Shown: positions 25,734 to 34,909 of the stretch, piece by piece
How the letters are laid out: every line of letters begins with the position of its first letter
Position numbering within the stretch: position 1 is the first letter of the stretch
Assembly: GCF_013072695.1 (NCBI RefSeq)
Contig: NZ_LXUK01000005.1
Span: 248,001-312,000 of the forward strand
Source: Acinetobacter sp. Ac_5812
GTDB taxonomy: Bacteria; Pseudomonadota; Gammaproteobacteria; Pseudomonadales; Moraxellaceae
Length of the DNA stretch: 64,000 bases
Direction: 5' to 3'
Made by a program: the position numbers and the translations under genes
Notes under the pieces: model-generated
What the model was told of the DNA's origin: nothing
Database searches by the model: none
What the model saw: the letters and a program-made list of their open reading frames with translations, nothing else

Positions 25734-26417
25734 TCAATTACGATTTGTAATGGCTTGGTGTCGCTTATAAGTGAGTGCATACAACACAAGGTTCACAGCA
25801 ATACAAACCCATGCCGTCCACAAGTTATGACTCAAAAAATGGGCGCCACGCATCATCTGCGCCCAACCCATCGCAAAGCCAATGATCATTGCGGCAATGA
25901 GGTAAAACCAAGCACGTTGTGTTTGATGCAAACGATAGACAAAATAACCTGTGACCAGTGCGAAGCCTGTACTGGCGTGACCACCAGGAAAACAGTGCCC
26001 AGCGGTTGCAGAAAAATCCCAAGTAAAACCTGTTGAGGTTTCATGGGTCATATACCATGGACAGGCGTGATAAGAATGGGCTTTGAGTAGTCCTACGATA
26101 CCTGTACAGAGCATACTGATCCAAAACATATAACCGTATTGCCAACGTTGTGGTTTCAGCTTTTCGACTTTAAAAGAGGCGCACCACAAAAAGAAAAAAG
26201 CAACATAAACAAGCGTTAAAAGTTGTTTGACGTAAGTATGGTTAAGTTTATCGAGAAACCAATCATTTTTATAAGGGAAGCCACCATGTTGACTGACCCA
26301 AGGTTGAATCAGTTGCAAGTCAATGGTTCCACCGACTGGAAACACGAACAACAAGATGAAAAAGCTGACCAACAATAGAAAGCTCATCAATGCGAAGAAA
26401 GGTGTTTTCAAAATCAT
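25734..26417 (-). CDS. PAP2-family lipid phosphatase (LpxE/LpxF-like neighbourhood)
   Basis: Membrane phosphatase of 227 residues with about six hydrophobic helices. PAP2 motifs are GLLKAHSYHACPW (variant first motif lacking the RP pair), FPGGHASTGF and the RGAHFLSHNLWTAW third motif carrying the catalytic His. The substrate may be lipid A or another isoprenoid/phospholipid phosphate; position next to pmrCAB and the kinase-like gene suggests lipid A but does not prove it. The gene reads away from gltIJKL's upstream genes and has its own AT-rich promoter region. Confidence 0.8.
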   Translation of the reverse strand: MILKTPFFALMSFLLLVSFFILLFVFPVGGTIDLQLIQPWVSQHGGFPYKNDWFLDKLNHTYVKQLLTLVYVAFFFLWCASFKVEKLKPQRWQYGYMFWISMLCTGIVGLLKAHSYHACPWYMTHETSTGFTWDFSATAGHCFPGGHASTGFALVTGYFVYRLHQTQRAWFYLIAAMIIGFAMGWAQMMRGAHFLSHNLWTAWVCIAVNLVLYALTYKRHQAITNRN

Positions 26418-26623
26418 GCAACGTATGATTAAAATTAGATGACAATTGTGTTATTTAATGTGAATAAGCTTAATTGGCTCTTAAAGGAATATTAAAACAA
26501 GCATCAAGAACGAATATTTCAAAGATAAAAATCAGCGGTAGAGTTTTAAATGTAAACAGGCCAATATCTAATTATTTATATATTTCTTAAAACGAGCACA
26601 ATGATATCGTTTATTCTATTTCA

Positions 26624-26655
26624 AAATAAAGCAGCCATTTGGCTGCTTTATTTCT
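26624..26655 (-). terminator. Terminator of gltIJKL
   Basis: Stem AAATAAAGCAGCC / GGCTGCTTTATTT, just after the gltL stop on the minus strand. Confidence 0.85.
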
Positions 26656-26675
26656 GCTGTGAATATGGGAACGGA

Positions 26676-27419
26676 TTAGTGTAGGATTTTATTCAGAAAT
26701 TGCTGAGCGCGTTCACCGCGTGGTGTGCCAAAGAATTCATCTTTGGAGCAGTCTTCTACAATTTTACCTTGATCCATAAAAATAATACGATTGGCCACCT
26801 GACGGGCAAAGCCCATTTCATGCGTCACACACATCATGGTCATTCCTTCCTTGGCAAGTCCGACCATCACATCAAGCACTTCATTGATCATTTCAGGATC
26901 AAGTGCAGAGGTAGGTTCATCAAACAGCATCGCAATCGGATCCATACTGAGCGCACGGGCAATTGCTACACGTTGTTGTTGCCCTCCAGACAGTTGTGCC
27001 GGAAATTTCTTGGCATGCGCGCTCAGCCCAACACGATCCAGATAGGCCAGTCCTTTTTTATTGGCTTCGGCTTCGGAACGCCCAAGAACCTTGATTTGTG
27101 CCAGAGTTAGGTTTTCGGTAATGCTTAAATGCGGAAACAGTTCAAAGTGCTGGAACACCATTCCGACTCTGCTACGTAATTTGGTCATGTCGGTTTTGGG
27201 TTCATGCATAGGCACACCATCGACAAAGATTTTACCCTGCTGAAACGGCTCAAGCCCATTCACCGTTTTAATCAGTGTTGATTTGCCCGAGCCCGATGGA
27301 CCACAGACCACCACCACTTCACCTTGGCAGATTTGGGTGCTGCATTCGGTTAAAACTTGAAATTGTTCATACCATTTACTGACATTTTGGAGGTCTATCA
27401 TTACGTTATTGTCACTCAT
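26676..27419 (-). CDS. gltL: Glutamate/aspartate ABC transporter ATP-binding protein
   Basis: Cytoplasmic ATPase of 247 residues for a polar amino-acid importer. Walker A is GPSGSGKST, the signature LSGGQQQR, Walker B AMLFDEPTSALDPE and the H-loop CVTHEMG. It overlaps the upstream gltK by four bases (ATGA), indicating translational coupling. Length and sequence match the GltL/GlnQ group; the substrate assignment rests on the gltJ and gltI neighbours. Confidence 0.92.
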   Translation of the reverse strand: MSDNNVMIDLQNVSKWYEQFQVLTECSTQICQGEVVVVCGPSGSGKSTLIKTVNGLEPFQQGKIFVDGVPMHEPKTDMTKLRSRVGMVFQHFELFPHLSITENLTLAQIKVLGRSEAEANKKGLAYLDRVGLSAHAKKFPAQLSGGQQQRVAIARALSMDPIAMLFDEPTSALDPEMINEVLDVMVGLAKEGMTMMCVTHEMGFARQVANRIIFMDQGKIVEDCSKDEFFGTPRGERAQQFLNKILH

Positions 27420-28099
27420 ACACTTAACCTCCTTTGTAAACGTTTCACTGCGAATGTCGCTAAAGCGCTGATGGTGAAGTACACCAGACCTGCAAATAAA
27501 ATATATTGGGTGAGCAGAGACATCAAATCACCACGAACATAGTTTGTTCTAAAGAAATCAAGTAACCCAATGGCATAGACCATGGTGGAGTCTTGAAATA
27601 GGATGATGGTTTGCTGAAGTAGCAACGGGGTCATTTTTCTGAATGCCTGTGGCAAAATAATCAGCCGCATTGACTGGCTATAGCTCATTCCGAGTGCATA
27701 AGCCGCAGCCGATTGACCTTTGGGAATCGACTGAATCCCTGCACGCACAATTTCGGAAAAATAAGCGGCTTCAAATAACATGAAGGCCACGATACTTGAA
27801 ACTAAAGCAGTATCAATGGTCAGATATTGACCTGTGATGGCGGTATAAAAAAATGGCACAGCAAAATAGAACCACATCAAGACCAATAGCAGTGGAATGG
27901 AACGGAACAGATCCACATAAGCCTGTGCAATCCAATTTAAAATTTTGATTGAAGACAAGCGCATCATTGCCAGTGCAGTACCAATCGCAATACCGCCAAT
28001 GGTCGCAATCACCACGACTTTTAAGGTAATGCTGAACCCATACCAGAGCGCAGGCCCAGACTGTTGTAAGTCACTGAGAAAAGAAGTTAACCATTCCAT
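27416..28099 (-). CDS. gltK: Glutamate/aspartate ABC transporter permease
   Basis: Inner-membrane permease of 227 residues with the HisM-type fold: about five helices and the EAA-like loop AAYALGMSYSQSMRLIILPQAFRKMTP. It is one base from gltJ upstream and overlaps gltL downstream. With GltJ it forms the channel heterodimer. Confidence 0.9.
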   Translation of the reverse strand: MEWLTSFLSDLQQSGPALWYGFSITLKVVVIATIGGIAIGTALAMMRLSSIKILNWIAQAYVDLFRSIPLLLVLMWFYFAVPFFYTAITGQYLTIDTALVSSIVAFMLFEAAYFSEIVRAGIQSIPKGQSAAAYALGMSYSQSMRLIILPQAFRKMTPLLLQQTIILFQDSTMVYAIGLLDFFRTNYVRGDLMSLLTQYILFAGLVYFTISALATFAVKRLQRRLSV

Positions 28100-28100
28100 A

Positions 28101-28844
28101 TTACTTGCCTCCTGATATTAAACCAGGAATACGCAGGCGTTTTTCCAATAGGTTCATACTAAAAATGAGGCAGATGTTGATCACGATAAAAATCAGCGTG
28201 ACATAGGTGTAAATTTCAATGGTGTTCTGCGTATATTCACTAATGGTTTTCATCTGCGAAATAATTTCTGCTACCCCAACCAATGAGGCGACCGAGGTGT
28301 TTTTGACGCAGTTAGTCAATTCTGAGCTTAGTGGCGGTAGAATGGTACGAAAGGACTGCGGTAGAATCACATAACGATACAGTTGTGTTGTGGTAAATCC
28401 CATGGCATAGCCAGCATTGATTTGCCCCTTGGGTAAAGCTTCAATCCCTGTTCGTACCTGTTCACAAACACGTGCTGCGGTGAATAGACCCAGTCCGACA
28501 CTGGCGGAAATCAGGGCGGTGGTATTGGCACCAAGATCATTCATCCACCAGCTTTTAATCGGTGCGGGCAGAAAGTTGGGAACCACATAAAACCAAATAA
28601 ATAATTGAACCAGTAAAGGTACATTTCTAAATAAGGTGACATAGGCAGTACCGATAGCTCTGGCGGATTTATTGGGGAGCGTACGCATAATACCGAGCGT
28701 GCTACCAAGCAGTAGGGCAATACTCCATGCGACCACAGCAATTACAAGCAGCCAACCTAGACCTGTGATGATCCAATTCAGGTAGGTGGTGTCTCCGATC
28801 CCTGTTGATTGCCATAGAACTCCCCAGTTCCAGCTATAATTCAT
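28101..28844 (-). CDS. gltJ: Glutamate/aspartate ABC transporter permease
   Basis: Permease of 247 residues. The start MNYSWNWGVL and the FRNVPLLVQLFIWFYVVPNFLP stretch are characteristic of GltJ. The EAA loop is NAGYAMGFTTTQLYRYVILPQSFRTILPP. Five to six hydrophobic helices are present. It is second in gltIJKL with a ribosome binding site (CAGGAG) before the ATG. Confidence 0.9.
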   Translation of the reverse strand: MNYSWNWGVLWQSTGIGDTTYLNWIITGLGWLLVIAVVAWSIALLLGSTLGIMRTLPNKSARAIGTAYVTLFRNVPLLVQLFIWFYVVPNFLPAPIKSWWMNDLGANTTALISASVGLGLFTAARVCEQVRTGIEALPKGQINAGYAMGFTTTQLYRYVILPQSFRTILPPLSSELTNCVKNTSVASLVGVAEIISQMKTISEYTQNTIEIYTYVTLIFIVINICLIFSMNLLEKRLRIPGLISGGK

Positions 28845-28923
28845 AACGACTCCTGAGCAGAATCAGGACAACATTTGCTGTTGCCCAATTCCACAATACT
28901 ATTCTTACTATTAGGGGAGCGAA

Positions 28924-29868
28924 TTACTGATCGCGATCATGTGGGGTGCTGATCAAGGCTTTGAGCTGATCCGACATGGCAAAGTTCAAATTAATATTTT
29001 TTGGTGGAATCGGTTGCTGGAACCATTTTTCATACATCTTGTTGATTTCACCAGAGGCATAGGTTGCCTTAATGGCATCATCGACTACTTGTTTAAAGCC
29101 AGTATCGCCTTTACGCAGCATACAACCATAAATTTCATGGATGGGGGCGGTCCCGACAATATCCCACTGATTTGGATCTTTGGCTTTGGATTTTTCCCCT
29201 GCGAGTAGGATATCGTCCATCATAAACGCGACAGCCCGACCATTTTGTAGCATCAAGAAGGATTCAGCATGGTCTTTGGCGGAAATGATTTCGCCAATGC
29301 CAAGTTCTTGTTGATGTTGACGGATATAGCGTTCCGAGGTAGTGCCTGCAGTGGTGACCAGTTTTTTACCTTTTAAATCGGCAAAGTCTTTGATGCCCGA
29401 ATTTTTAGCCGTCAGCAATCGAGAACCGACTTCAAAGAAACCAACGGAGAAATCGACTTGTTGCTGGCGTTCTTTATTGTTAGTGGTCGAGCCACATTCC
29501 AGATCCACAGTCCCATTCGAGACCAGTGGAATACGATTCTGACTGGTGACCAAGTTATAGCGGATTTTCAGGTCTGGCATATTCAGCTTCTGCTTCACAG
29601 CTTCAACAACTTTAAGTTGCAGATCATGTGCATAACCAACAGGTTGGTTTGGGGTAGATGCAATATATGAAAAGGGAATCGATGAATCGCGATAACCCAG
29701 CACAATCGTGCCAGAACTTTTGATTTTGTTTAATGTTCCCGAAGTGGAGGCACCCGCTTCAGTCGCTTTGTCGCCAGCAGCCGGCGCTTTGTTGTCACTA
29801 CAGGCACTGAGTCCGAATATCATTGTGCCTGCACAAAGCAGAGAGGTCATGGTGCGTTTATAAATCAT
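28924..29868 (-). CDS. gltI: Glutamate/aspartate periplasmic binding lipoprotein
   Basis: Solute-binding protein of 314 residues. The signal peptide ends in a lipobox (IFGLSAC), so here it is probably lipid-anchored. The SBP family 3 fold is clear from GTIVLGYRDSSIPFSYI, NRIPLVSNGTVDLECGSTTNN, DFSVGFFEVGSRLL and GKKLVTTAGTTSERY. AAAGGAG precedes the ATG. It is the first gene of gltIJKL and carries the ligand specificity. Confidence 0.92.
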   Translation of the reverse strand: MIYKRTMTSLLCAGTMIFGLSACSDNKAPAAGDKATEAGASTSGTLNKIKSSGTIVLGYRDSSIPFSYIASTPNQPVGYAHDLQLKVVEAVKQKLNMPDLKIRYNLVTSQNRIPLVSNGTVDLECGSTTNNKERQQQVDFSVGFFEVGSRLLTAKNSGIKDFADLKGKKLVTTAGTTSERYIRQHQQELGIGEIISAKDHAESFLMLQNGRAVAFMMDDILLAGEKSKAKDPNQWDIVGTAPIHEIYGCMLRKGDTGFKQVVDDAIKATYASGEINKMYEKWFQQPIPPKNINLNFAMSDQLKALISTPHDRDQ

Positions 29869-29934
29869 CTACAAAACTCCTTTTGTATCGTTATGATCGC
29901 ATGCGTCATTGTTGCGGTTTAACCGTTCATTTTT

Positions 29935-29984
29935 ATGAAAAATAATGTGTTCTTTTTGATGTATTAAAAAACATTATTTTTCAT
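29935..29984. repeat. 14-bp perfect inverted repeat upstream of gltI
   Basis: Arms ATGAAAAATAATGT and ACATTATTTTTCAT separated by 22 bases, in the likely promoter region of gltIJKL. It may be a two-site operator or a leader hairpin. Confidence 0.6.
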
Positions 29985-30262
29985 CTTAATAGAGTTCAAT
30001 GCACATGCTCAAGCGATATTCTTTACGGTTTTGTTAATCGTAATGGTGGATGAGTGGCGTAATTTAAAAGTTGTAAATTACAGTAAAAATTGCAAGAAAT
30101 ATAAAGCATGATATGTGCCATGATCGCTTGGATACACTGGGGCAGCGTCGGTTGCGCAACTGCTTTATCTCAGTATTAAAACCGCTATGTATCGATAGCA
30201 TCGATGAGAAGAGAAAAATAAAATAGAGAAAATAAAAACGAGTTCGTTTTTAATTGAGATAA

Positions 30263-30289
30263 AAAAAGCGACGTTTCCGTCGCTTAAAA
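30263..30289 (-). terminator. Terminator of amtB
   Basis: Stem AAGCGACG / CGTCGCTT with T-tract on the minus strand, just past the amtB stop. Confidence 0.85.
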
Positions 30290-30301
30290 AGGTTTGAAAA
30301 G

Positions 30302-31489
30302 TTAGAACATTGATTCTTCCGAATTGGCTGAAATTTTATGGATTGAAAGATCCGCACCACGATACTCATCTTCTTGTGACAGGCGGATACCCATCGTAGC
30401 TTTTAATAGACCATAGACAATAAAACCACCGACCAAGGCAATGATAATGCCAAGACCCGTACCAATGATTTGCGAGATGATGGAGACACCACCGAGACCA
30501 CCGAGCGCCTGTTGTCCGAAGATGCCTGCTGCGATGCCACCCAATGCACCGCAAACACCATGTAATGGCCAGACCCCAAGCACATCATCAATTTTAAGTT
30601 TGTTTTGAGTATAGGTGAACAGGTAAACAAACAGGGCACCCGCCGTGCCACCAATCACAAGCGCACCAATTGGGTGCACAATATCTGAACCTGCACAGAT
30701 TGCGACCAAGCCAGCCAATGGACCATTGTGTAAGAAACCAGGGTCATTACGGCCCATATAGTTGGCTGCCAAAGTACCCCCAACCATCGCCATCAGTGAG
30801 TTAATTGCCACCAGACCTGAAATCGCTTCAACCCGTTGTGCACTCATCACGTTAAAACCAAACCAGCCCACGATCAGAATCCATGAACCTAAAGCAAGGA
30901 ATGGAATAGATGATGGTGGATGGGCACTGACACGACCATCATTCTTATAACGACCATGACGAGCACCCAGTAAAATCACAGCAGCAAGGGCAATCCAACC
31001 GCCCATGGCATGAACCACAACAGAACCTGCAAAGTCATGGAAGCTTGCACCAAAAGAGTTCTCTAACCATTTTTGCAGACCATAGTTACCATTCCAGATC
31101 ATGCCTTCAAAGAACGGGTAGATCAGGGCAACCAAGATCAGTGTGGCAATCGCTTGCGCACGCATTTTGGCACGTTCGGCGATACCGCCCGAGATAATCG
31201 CGGGAATCGCCGCAGCAAAGGTCAGTAAGAAGAAACAACGCATCAGGTTATAACCATGATCGGCTGCTAAGGTACTGCCTGCATGGAAAAAGTTTTGACC
31301 ATATGCAATCCAATAGCCTACAAAGAAATAGGCAATCGCTGAAATGGCAAAATCGGTGAGGATTTTACTCAATGCATTGACTTGGTTTTTATGGCGCACG
31401 GTGCCCAATTCCAAGAACGCAAAGCCAGCGTGCATTGCCAATACCAGTACTGCCCCGAGCAGTAAGAAAAATAGATCTACGTTTTGCAT
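30302..31489 (-). CDS. amtB: Ammonium transporter
   Basis: Amt/Mep/Rh-family ammonium channel of about 395 residues with about 11 hydrophobic helices. Signature parts are FLELGTVRHKNQVNALSKI, AAIPAIISGGIAERAKMRA, DFAGSVVVHAMGGWIALAA (first pore His) and GVCGALGG (second pore-His region, WPLHGVCGALGG). No signal peptide is apparent. The frame opens at TTG 31501; the ATG at 31489 (MQNVDLFF) is a more usual start. The partner glnK is not adjacent, unlike the common glnK-amtB pair. A sigma-54-type promoter lies upstream. Confidence 0.9.
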   Translation of the reverse strand: MQNVDLFFLLLGAVLVLAMHAGFAFLELGTVRHKNQVNALSKILTDFAISAIAYFFVGYWIAYGQNFFHAGSTLAADHGYNLMRCFFLLTFAAAIPAIISGGIAERAKMRAQAIATLILVALIYPFFEGMIWNGNYGLQKWLENSFGASFHDFAGSVVVHAMGGWIALAAVILLGARHGRYKNDGRVSAHPPSSIPFLALGSWILIVGWFGFNVMSAQRVEAISGLVAINSLMAMVGGTLAANYMGRNDPGFLHNGPLAGLVAICAGSDIVHPIGALVIGGTAGALFVYLFTYTQNKLKIDDVLGVWPLHGVCGALGGIAAGIFGQQALGGLGGVSIISQIIGTGLGIIIALVGGFIVYGLLKATMGIRLSQEDEYRGADLSIHKISANSEESMF

Positions 31490-31841
31490 AGTGGTGCTCA
31501 AAAAAAGTGCTAAATTTTATTTTGATGCAAATATTTGATTCGTTTTCTGCACCAAAATGGATTTAGTAAATCTAGAAACTCAAGCTGTATTGCAACAACT
31601 TAATTTGATGAAATATCTAAAGCAAAAAACGCACCAATTTAGAAGTTAAATTGTAATTTTGGTGAAAAGTGGTGCAATTTGCTTAAAAATAGCACGGTTT
31701 TGGACATTACTGAATAAAGCCAGCCGAGGGAACGCGCATGAAGATCGGTCGATGATTTTTTACTGTGCTAAGCAACAGGGATCACCACTTTTCATCTTCA
31801 AGAGTTTCAAGATAAAAAGTGGCGCTGACGGAACTGTGTAG
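31490..31841. other. Intergenic region upstream of amtB
   Basis: About 350 bp between amtB and the 3' end of atoE, both on the minus strand. It holds the sigma-54-like promoter and GGTGCA / TGCACC half-sites resembling NtrC boxes (31551-31556 and 31668-31673). An imperfect stem made from TCACCACTTTTCATCTT and AAGATAAAAAGTGG (about 31790-31822) could end the atoE transcript. Confidence 0.55.
31621..31636 (-). promoter_or_regulatory. Sigma-54 (RpoN) promoter of amtB
   Basis: On the minus strand this reads TGGTGCGTTTTTTGCT, matching TGGCACG-N4-TTGCW at 10 of 12 fixed positions, with GG and GC in the required -24/-12 spacing. It lies about 130 bp upstream of the amtB start, in keeping with nitrogen control of ammonium transporters. 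Confidence 0.65.
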
Positions 31842-33260
31842 TTACATAACTGGTGGGCTATATGTAAGAGTGCGTCCTAAAATCCAGAGTAAGAACAACA
31901 CTAAAGGCAGATGGAACACCAATTGAGTCACAGTAAAACCGATCACGTCTTTGGCTTTGAGTTTTAAAATCCCGAGCATTGGCAGCATAAAGAAGGGATT
32001 GATCAGATTTGGTAAGGCTTCTGCCGCATTATAAATCTGCACCGACCAGCCTAAATGCACTTGTAAATCATTGGCTGCTTGCATCACATAAGGCGCTTCA
32101 ATAATCCATTTACCACCGCCAGAAGGAACAAAGAAACCCAGTACTGCAGAGTAGATGCCCATCACAATTGCAAAGGTTTCTTTCGAGGCAATCGAAACAA
32201 AGAATTCAGCAATATAATGCGACAGCGATAAATCCTGACTATTCAGCGCTTGGGTCATAATAAAGGCGATACTGCCGTAGAGCGGGAACTGAATCAGAAT
32301 CCCCGACACCGCAGGCACTGCCTGACTCACTGCATTGAGGAAGTTTCGCGGAGTACGGTGTAGTGCAAGCCCCAGCATCAAGAACACAAAGTTATAGGTA
32401 TTGAGGCTAGAAATGGCGATGATGGGATTAGTTTTAGAAAACTCGATGAACATCCAGATCAAGCCTAATGCCACCACGATAATGGTCAATAAGGGTGAGT
32501 TTTCCAACCAGTCGCCCGGTCGGGTTGATTTAACTTCAGTTTTTTCTTCTTCATCAAAACTCAGCTCAAAATCCTGCATGGTTTTGACGTTGTCACCTTT
32601 CGGCGCAGACCAATAGGCAATCGCAATTGAGACAATCACCAAGATCAAGGTCATCAGCATGGATTGCCATAGGAAGATGGTTTCGGTAAATGGAATCACA
32701 CCCGTGAGGTTATAGATGGACTCAGGCAAACTGGCTTTATTGGCCTGTAATTGTGCCGCAGACGAACTGATGCCCAGTGCCCAGGTTGCGCCCATGCCAA
32801 TAATGGCAGCAGCGGCGGCAGCACGGTAGTCCATCTGTAGCTCTTTACGCTTGGCCAGCGCAATTACCAACAATGCGGTCAAAATGGTACTGACCGCCCA
32901 ATTGACCAATGAAATCAATAAGCTGACCGTGGCGACCAAGACAATGGCACTGCGTCCCGAATGGGGAATCCGTGCCATTTTCTGAATCAGTTTTTTCACA
33001 GGTGCAGAAACCGAAACCACATAACCGACAATAATCAGCATGGTCATTTGTAAGGTGAAGGGGATCAAACTCCAGAAACCGTTACCAAATGAACTGGCGA
33101 CATCTTGTACCGATGCACCAATGCCGATGGCAGCAAAGGAAACGATAATTACACCGAGCAGGGCAAAAATGTAGGAGTCAGGAAACCATTTTTCCGACCA
33201 GTTACTAATCCGCAGGGCAAACCGTTCTAACAAGGCAGGTTGTTTATTCATCTTGAGCAT
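31842..33260 (-). CDS. atoE: Short-chain fatty acid transporter AtoE
   Basis: Inner-membrane transporter of 472 residues with many hydrophobic helices. Features typical of the AtoE family are RFALRISNWSEKWFPDSYIFALLG, NWAVSTILTALL, the FVPSGGGKWIIEAPYV motif and NAAEALPNLINPFFMLPML. It probably takes up acetoacetate or short-chain fatty acids. It is the last gene of an atoD-atoA-atoE run, 122 bp after atoA with an intervening hairpin at 33329-33354. The ATG at 33260 or the one nine bases downstream could start it. Confidence 0.9.
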   Translation of the reverse strand: MLKMNKQPALLERFALRISNWSEKWFPDSYIFALLGVIIVSFAAIGIGASVQDVASSFGNGFWSLIPFTLQMTMLIIVGYVVSVSAPVKKLIQKMARIPHSGRSAIVLVATVSLLISLVNWAVSTILTALLVIALAKRKELQMDYRAAAAAAIIGMGATWALGISSSAAQLQANKASLPESIYNLTGVIPFTETIFLWQSMLMTLILVIVSIAIAYWSAPKGDNVKTMQDFELSFDEEEKTEVKSTRPGDWLENSPLLTIIVVALGLIWMFIEFSKTNPIIAISSLNTYNFVFLMLGLALHRTPRNFLNAVSQAVPAVSGILIQFPLYGSIAFIMTQALNSQDLSLSHYIAEFFVSIASKETFAIVMGIYSAVLGFFVPSGGGKWIIEAPYVMQAANDLQVHLGWSVQIYNAAEALPNLINPFFMLPMLGILKLKAKDVIGFTVTQLVFHLPLVLFLLWILGRTLTYSPPVM

Positions 33261-33328
33261 CCATTTTTAATTTTGTTGTATCTGATTCATTTGTCCTAAA
33301 TGAATTTTTGCTGTTATGAAAACAGCGA

Positions 33329-33354
33329 AAAGTGATGCCATCACAGCATCACTT
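33329..33354 (-). terminator. Hairpin between atoA and atoE (possible attenuator or processing site)
   Basis: Stem AAGTGATGC / GCATCACTT with a short loop and no strong T-tract on the minus strand. It may lower atoE expression relative to atoDA rather than end transcription. Confidence 0.5.
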
Positions 33355-33382
33355 CAACGAGAAAATAAAAGTGTGTATAGAA

Positions 33383-34024
33383 TTAAGCTTTGGCTTCAAT
33401 CAAAAGTTCAACACCTGTAGCCGCTTGAATTTGTTGCTCAGTCACATCAGGCGCTAACTCCACCAGTTTGATGCCTTCAGCAACAACATCCAAGACACCT
33501 AGGTCGCTAATAATGCGATGTACGACTTTTTGACCTGTCAGTGGTAAGCTGCACTGTTTGACGATTTTGGCAGTCCCGTCTTTGGCATTGTGTTCCATCA
33601 ACACCACCACACGTTGCACACCTGCAACCAAGTCCATGGCACCGCCCATGCCTTTGACCTTCTTGCCCGGAATCATCCAGTTGGCCAAATCACCTTGCTC
33701 GGAGACTTCCATGGCACCCAAAATGGCAATGTTGACATGCCCGCCACGAATCATGGCAAAGGATTCACTGCTGGAGAAAAAGGCTGCACCTGCACGCGCG
33801 GTAACGGTCTGTTTACCTGCATTGATTAAATCAGGGTCAAGTTGCTGTTCGGTTGGGAACTCACCAATGCCGAGCAGACCATTTTCCGATTGTAGCCACA
33901 CATCCATATCCTCTGGAATGTAATTGGCAACCAATGTCGGCAGGCCAATACCCAGATTGACGTAGAAACCATCTTGTAATTCTTGCGCGGCACGTTGTGC
34001 CATCTGTTCACGTGTCCATGCCAT
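33383..34024 (-). CDS. atoA: 3-oxoacid CoA-transferase subunit B
   Basis: Beta subunit of acetoacetate/succinate CoA-transferase, 213 residues. The N-terminus has [17 protein letters not shown]; the active-site Glu is in [48 protein letters not shown] is the conserved core. It lies two bases after atoD. The complex moves CoA to acetoacetate, giving acetoacetyl-CoA. Whether the donor is succinyl-CoA (ScoB) or acetyl-CoA (AtoA) is not decided by sequence; the atoE neighbour favours the ato naming. Confidence 0.9.
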   Translation of the reverse strand: MAWTREQMAQRAAQELQDGFYVNLGIGLPTLVANYIPEDMDVWLQSENGLLGIGEFPTEQQLDPDLINAGKQTVTARAGAAFFSSSESFAMIRGGHVNIAILGAMEVSEQGDLANWMIPGKKVKGMGGAMDLVAGVQRVVVLMEHNAKDGTAKIVKQCSLPLTGQKVVHRIISDLGVLDVVAEGIKLVELAPDVTEQQIQAATGVELLIEAKA

Positions 34025-34026
34025 GA

Positions 34027-34731
34027 TTATGCGTCCTGTGCTTTGAGGGTTTTTTGTTCGATCCGTTTTTCTGGGGTGGCATTCAGTACCACACGATTGA
34101 CGTAAATCCCTGCTAAATGGATTTCATCTGGATCCAGTTCGCCAATTTCTACAATCTGTTCAACCTCGGCAATGGTGATTTTTCCAGCCATTGCGCATTC
34201 AGGATTAAAATTTTGCGCGGTTTTACGGAATACCAGATTGCCGGCTTTATCCGCTTTATAGGCTTTGACCAAGGCCACATCTGCGGTTAATGAAGGTTCA
34301 AGTATATAGGTACGACCATTAAATTCGCGTTGTTCCTTACCTTCAGCCACCAAGGTACCTGCACCTGTTGCGGTATAAAAAGCAGGAATGCCTGCACCGC
34401 CAGCGCGTAGTTTTTCCGCCAATGTGCCTTGGGGTGTGAGTTCAACTTCCAGTTCACCATTTAGATATTGGCGTTCAAATTCTTTATTTTCGCCCACATA
34501 AGACGAGATCATTTTTTTAATTTGTCGGGTCTTGAGCAACACACCCAAGCCAAAATCATCAATACCTGCATTATTAGAGATACAGGTCAGGCCTGTGACA
34601 CCTGTTTCTTTCAGCGCCTGAATCAAGGCCTCAGGAATACCGCATAAGCCAAAACCGCCAACCGCAAAAGTCTGTTGATCTTGCACCACATCTTGCAGTG
34701 CCAGTGCTGCGCTTGAATAGACTTTATTCAT
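34027..34731 (-). CDS. atoD: 3-oxoacid CoA-transferase subunit A
   Basis: Alpha subunit of the CoA-transferase, about 234 residues. The family signature is [17 protein letters not shown], followed by [34 protein letters not shown] and EHIHLAG-type C-terminus. The open frame extends to 34773, but the ATG at 34731 has AGGTG five to six bases upstream and fits family length. It is first in the atoDAE unit. Confidence 0.9.
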   Translation of the reverse strand: MNKVYSSAALALQDVVQDQQTFAVGGFGLCGIPEALIQALKETGVTGLTCISNNAGIDDFGLGVLLKTRQIKKMISSYVGENKEFERQYLNGELEVELTPQGTLAEKLRAGGAGIPAFYTATGAGTLVAEGKEQREFNGRTYILEPSLTADVALVKAYKADKAGNLVFRKTAQNFNPECAMAGKITIAEVEQIVEIGELDPDEIHLAGIYVNRVVLNATPEKRIEQKTLKAQDA

Positions 34732-34809
34732 TTTTTCACCTGTAAATTCCTTGGTTTCTAATAGTTTTAGCATTCAGGGATTATTTACAGAAGTTTAAAT
34801 TTTTAAAGG

Positions 34810-34832
34810 ATTAATGAGGGAAACTCATTAAT
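34810..34832. promoter_or_regulatory. Inverted-repeat operator upstream of atoD
   Basis: Perfect 9-bp arms ATTAATGAG / CTCATTAAT with a 5-base spacer, about 80 bp before the atoD start. Size and T-N11-A-type layout fit a LysR-family site; the LysR gene is immediately upstream. Confidence 0.6.
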
Positions 34833-34909
34833 ACAATAAATTTCATCTATTTCACTCAAAAGGGCACGATGACGGGGCGAATCTGTTTTGGTGTAACAGC
34901 CGAAAGGGC

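Larger units (their letters stand above)
29869..30301. other. Intergenic region upstream of gltI
   Basis: 433 bp holding the gltI promoter and, at its left end on the minus strand, the amtB terminator. A 14-bp perfect inverted repeat lies 67 bp upstream of gltI (29935-29984). No gene is visible. Confidence 0.6.

Noticed and set aside
33558-33923. 121-codon plus-strand frame within atoA
   Set aside because: It is antisense to a clearly conserved CoA-transferase gene and has low-complexity composition from reading codons backward.
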